The position numbers and the translations under genes are program-made. DNA of 64,000 nt, taken from NCBI GenBank assembly GCA_018666155.1, contig JABJAH010000037.1, positions 124,001 through 188,000 of the forward strand, written 5' to 3'. The notes under the pieces were generated by a model that worked only from the letters and a program-made list of their open reading frames with translations, was not told the DNA's origin and did no database searches. This document shows, piece by piece, positions 62,840 to 64,000 of this stretch. The DNA is from Rhodospirillaceae bacterium (GTDB lineage Bacteria; Pseudomonadota; Alphaproteobacteria; Rhodospirillales; Rhodospirillaceae). Numbering within the stretch: position 1 is the stretch's first letter; the number at the start of each line of letters is the position of its first letter.

Positions 62840-64000
62840 TCACCCTTCGACTTTGCGCTGGAGAATGGCGATGAAGAAGCCGTCGGTTTGATGTCGACGC
62901 GGCGACAAACGCAGAAATTTGCCGCGGCCCGGATAGCGGGTGCCAAGCACAGCTTTCCAGATATCAGCCACCGACACCCCCCGGAAGTGTTCGTGGCGCT
63001 CGAGAAAATGCTCGATGCGATCCTCATTTTCCTGCCGCAGCAGAGAACAGGTGACATAAACAAGGCGGCCGCCAGGCTTGGTCATGCGACCGCCCTGGGT
63101 GAGCAACGAGTCCTGCGCTTCAATATACCTGCTCAAATCTTTCGGTGTAAAACGCCACCGAGCATCAGGGCTACGTCGCCACGCCCCGGTACCTGAGCAG
63201 GGTGCGTCCACGAGAACCCGGTCAAAGCTTTTGCGCTTCTTGTGCAGCCAGTTCGTGTTGTCAGGCTCTAGCACCCGTGTCGTCACCGAATAGACTCCGG
63301 CCCGTTTAAGCCTTGGCTTGGCCCGGTTCAAACGCCGCGCTTCATTATCTGTGGCGACAATCCGGCCGTGACCACCCATGGCAGCCGCCATCGCGAGCGT
63401 CTTCCCGCCACCGCCGGCACAGAGGTCGAGCACGTCTTGCTCTGGCCTAGCGTCGACCAGCGCGGCAGCGAGCTGCGACCCTTCGTCCTGCACTTCAATA
63501 AATCCGTCGGTAAAAGCCTTGCTGTTGCCTAGCACGGTGCGGCCCGACATCCTCAAGCCATAGGGCGCAAAGCCTGTATTCTCAACGGTCAAACCTTCAG
63601 CCTCGAGCGCTGCCTTTGCCGTGGCGCGGTCGGTTTTGAGCGTGTTAACCCGCAGATCAACTGGCGCTTCCTCCGACAAGGCGGACAGTTCGGTTTCAGC
63701 CTGATCACCGAAAAGATCGGTGAAGTAGGGCCATAACCAATCGGGACATTCTGTCGCAACATGAGCCGGCATGTCATCAATCGCACGCGCAGAGGCATCA
63801 GATAACGCAGAGCGCTCCGTCTCATCTAACGGCGCGGGCGCATAGGTATCACCGCTACACAAACCATCCAGGGTCGCCAGCTCTTGGCCCTCATTGAGGA
63901 GGCTGTCACCAAGGATCAGAAGGCGCGGCGAGGGTTGATCTTGATCGAGCTGCCAAGACAACCGACTGCGATGTCGAACGGTGCGCCACAAGCGGCCTGA
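62840..64000 (-). CDS. RsmB/NOP family 16S rRNA m5C methyltransferase (5' end outside window)
   Basis: At least 386 codons; the frame is open to the right edge (the first visible codons read SGRLWRTVRHRSRL, an internal part of the NusB-like domain), so the start lies outside. The methyltransferase domain has VLDLCAGGGGKTLAMA, the first catalytic cysteine in DAPCSGTGAWRRSPD and the second in VYVTCSLLRQEN. It methylates a cytosine in 16S rRNA. The TTG at 63991 is in frame but is not a credible start. Confidence 0.92.
   Translation of the reverse strand, partial: SGRLWRTVRHRSRLSWQLDQDQPSPRLLILGDSLLNEGQELATLDGLCSGDTYAPAPLDETERSALSDASARAIDDMPAHVATECPDWLWPYFTDLFGDQAETELSALSEEAPVDLRVNTLKTDRATAKAALEAEGLTVENTGFAPYGLRMSGRTVLGNSKAFTDGFIEVQDEGSQLAAALVDARPEQDVLDLCAGGGGKTLAMAAAMGGHGRIVATDNEARRLNRAKPRLKRAGVYSVTTRVLEPDNTNWLHKKRKSFDRVLVDAPCSGTGAWRRSPDARWRFTPKDLSRYIEAQDSLLTQGGRMTKPGGRLVYVTCSLLRQENEDRIEHFLERHEHFRGVSVADIWKAVLGTRYPGRGKFLRLSPRRHQTDGFFIAILQRKVEG

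Overview
The window is a piece of an alphaproteobacterial chromosome, most likely from a Rhodospirillales-type, probably marine, bacterium. The evidence is the conserved gene neighbourhoods (rnd-kdsD-lptC-lptA-lptB; NDUFA9-like/uppP/gltD/gltB; gmk-yicC...mltG-fabF-acpP-fabG-fabD // rpsF-rpsR-rplI-dnaB-alr-mlaE-mlaF-radA-cvpA-purF; der-bamB-yfgM-like; guaA-rsmB), the DUF2794 gene and the overall moderately GC-rich composition. The species cannot be named from the sequence alone. Both edges cut genes: lptB at the left and rsmB at the right.

Layout. 1-4 kb: lipopolysaccharide export and Kdo synthesis genes, RNase D and a tRNA-Leu(CAG) with a good promoter. 4-12.5 kb: NDUFA9-like protein, UppP and the two glutamate synthase subunits. 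12.5-18.7 kb: M17 aminopeptidase, an orphan TAXI-type binding protein, a betaine/choline-type ABC importer (proX-proW-proV order) and glyoxalase II. 18.7-22.9 kb: an RND efflux pair. 22.9-33 kb: gmk and yicC are separated from mltG-fabF-acpP-fabG-fabD by a signalling insert holding a PAS-GGDEF-EAL protein, a stand-alone receiver, a KaiB-like protein and a small MscS-like protein. 33-45 kb: ribosomal proteins S6/S18/L9, DnaB, alanine racemase, Mla-type lipid transporter subunits, RadA, CvpA, PurF, an SDR and a secreted amidohydrolase. 45-49.8 kb: Der, BamB, a YfgM-like protein, a small lipoprotein and DUF2794.

50-61 kb is the accessory part. A secreted protein of unknown function, two tandem paralogous methyltransferases with an uncharacterised N-terminal region and a PhoX-family phosphatase lie on one strand, followed by a divergent secreted metallo-beta-lactamase. 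After that comes an AT-richer patch with a TPR/2OG-oxygenase fusion, a sulfotransferase-like protein and an FkbM-type methyltransferase, inserted at the 3' end of guaA. A decayed second copy of the last ~123 bp of guaA lies at 59975-60097. This is the expected scar of site-specific integration at guaA, although no integrase is present.

The most promising leads are: (1) the KaiB-like protein coupled to a single-domain receiver and next to a c-di-GMP enzyme, with no KaiC in the window; (2) the guaA scar and its surface-modification-like cargo; (3) the paired methyltransferases with an unknown secreted partner; (4) a predicted RNA leader and hexanucleotide repeats in the rpsF operon; (5) a 32-codon hydrophobic ORF with a strong ribosome binding site.
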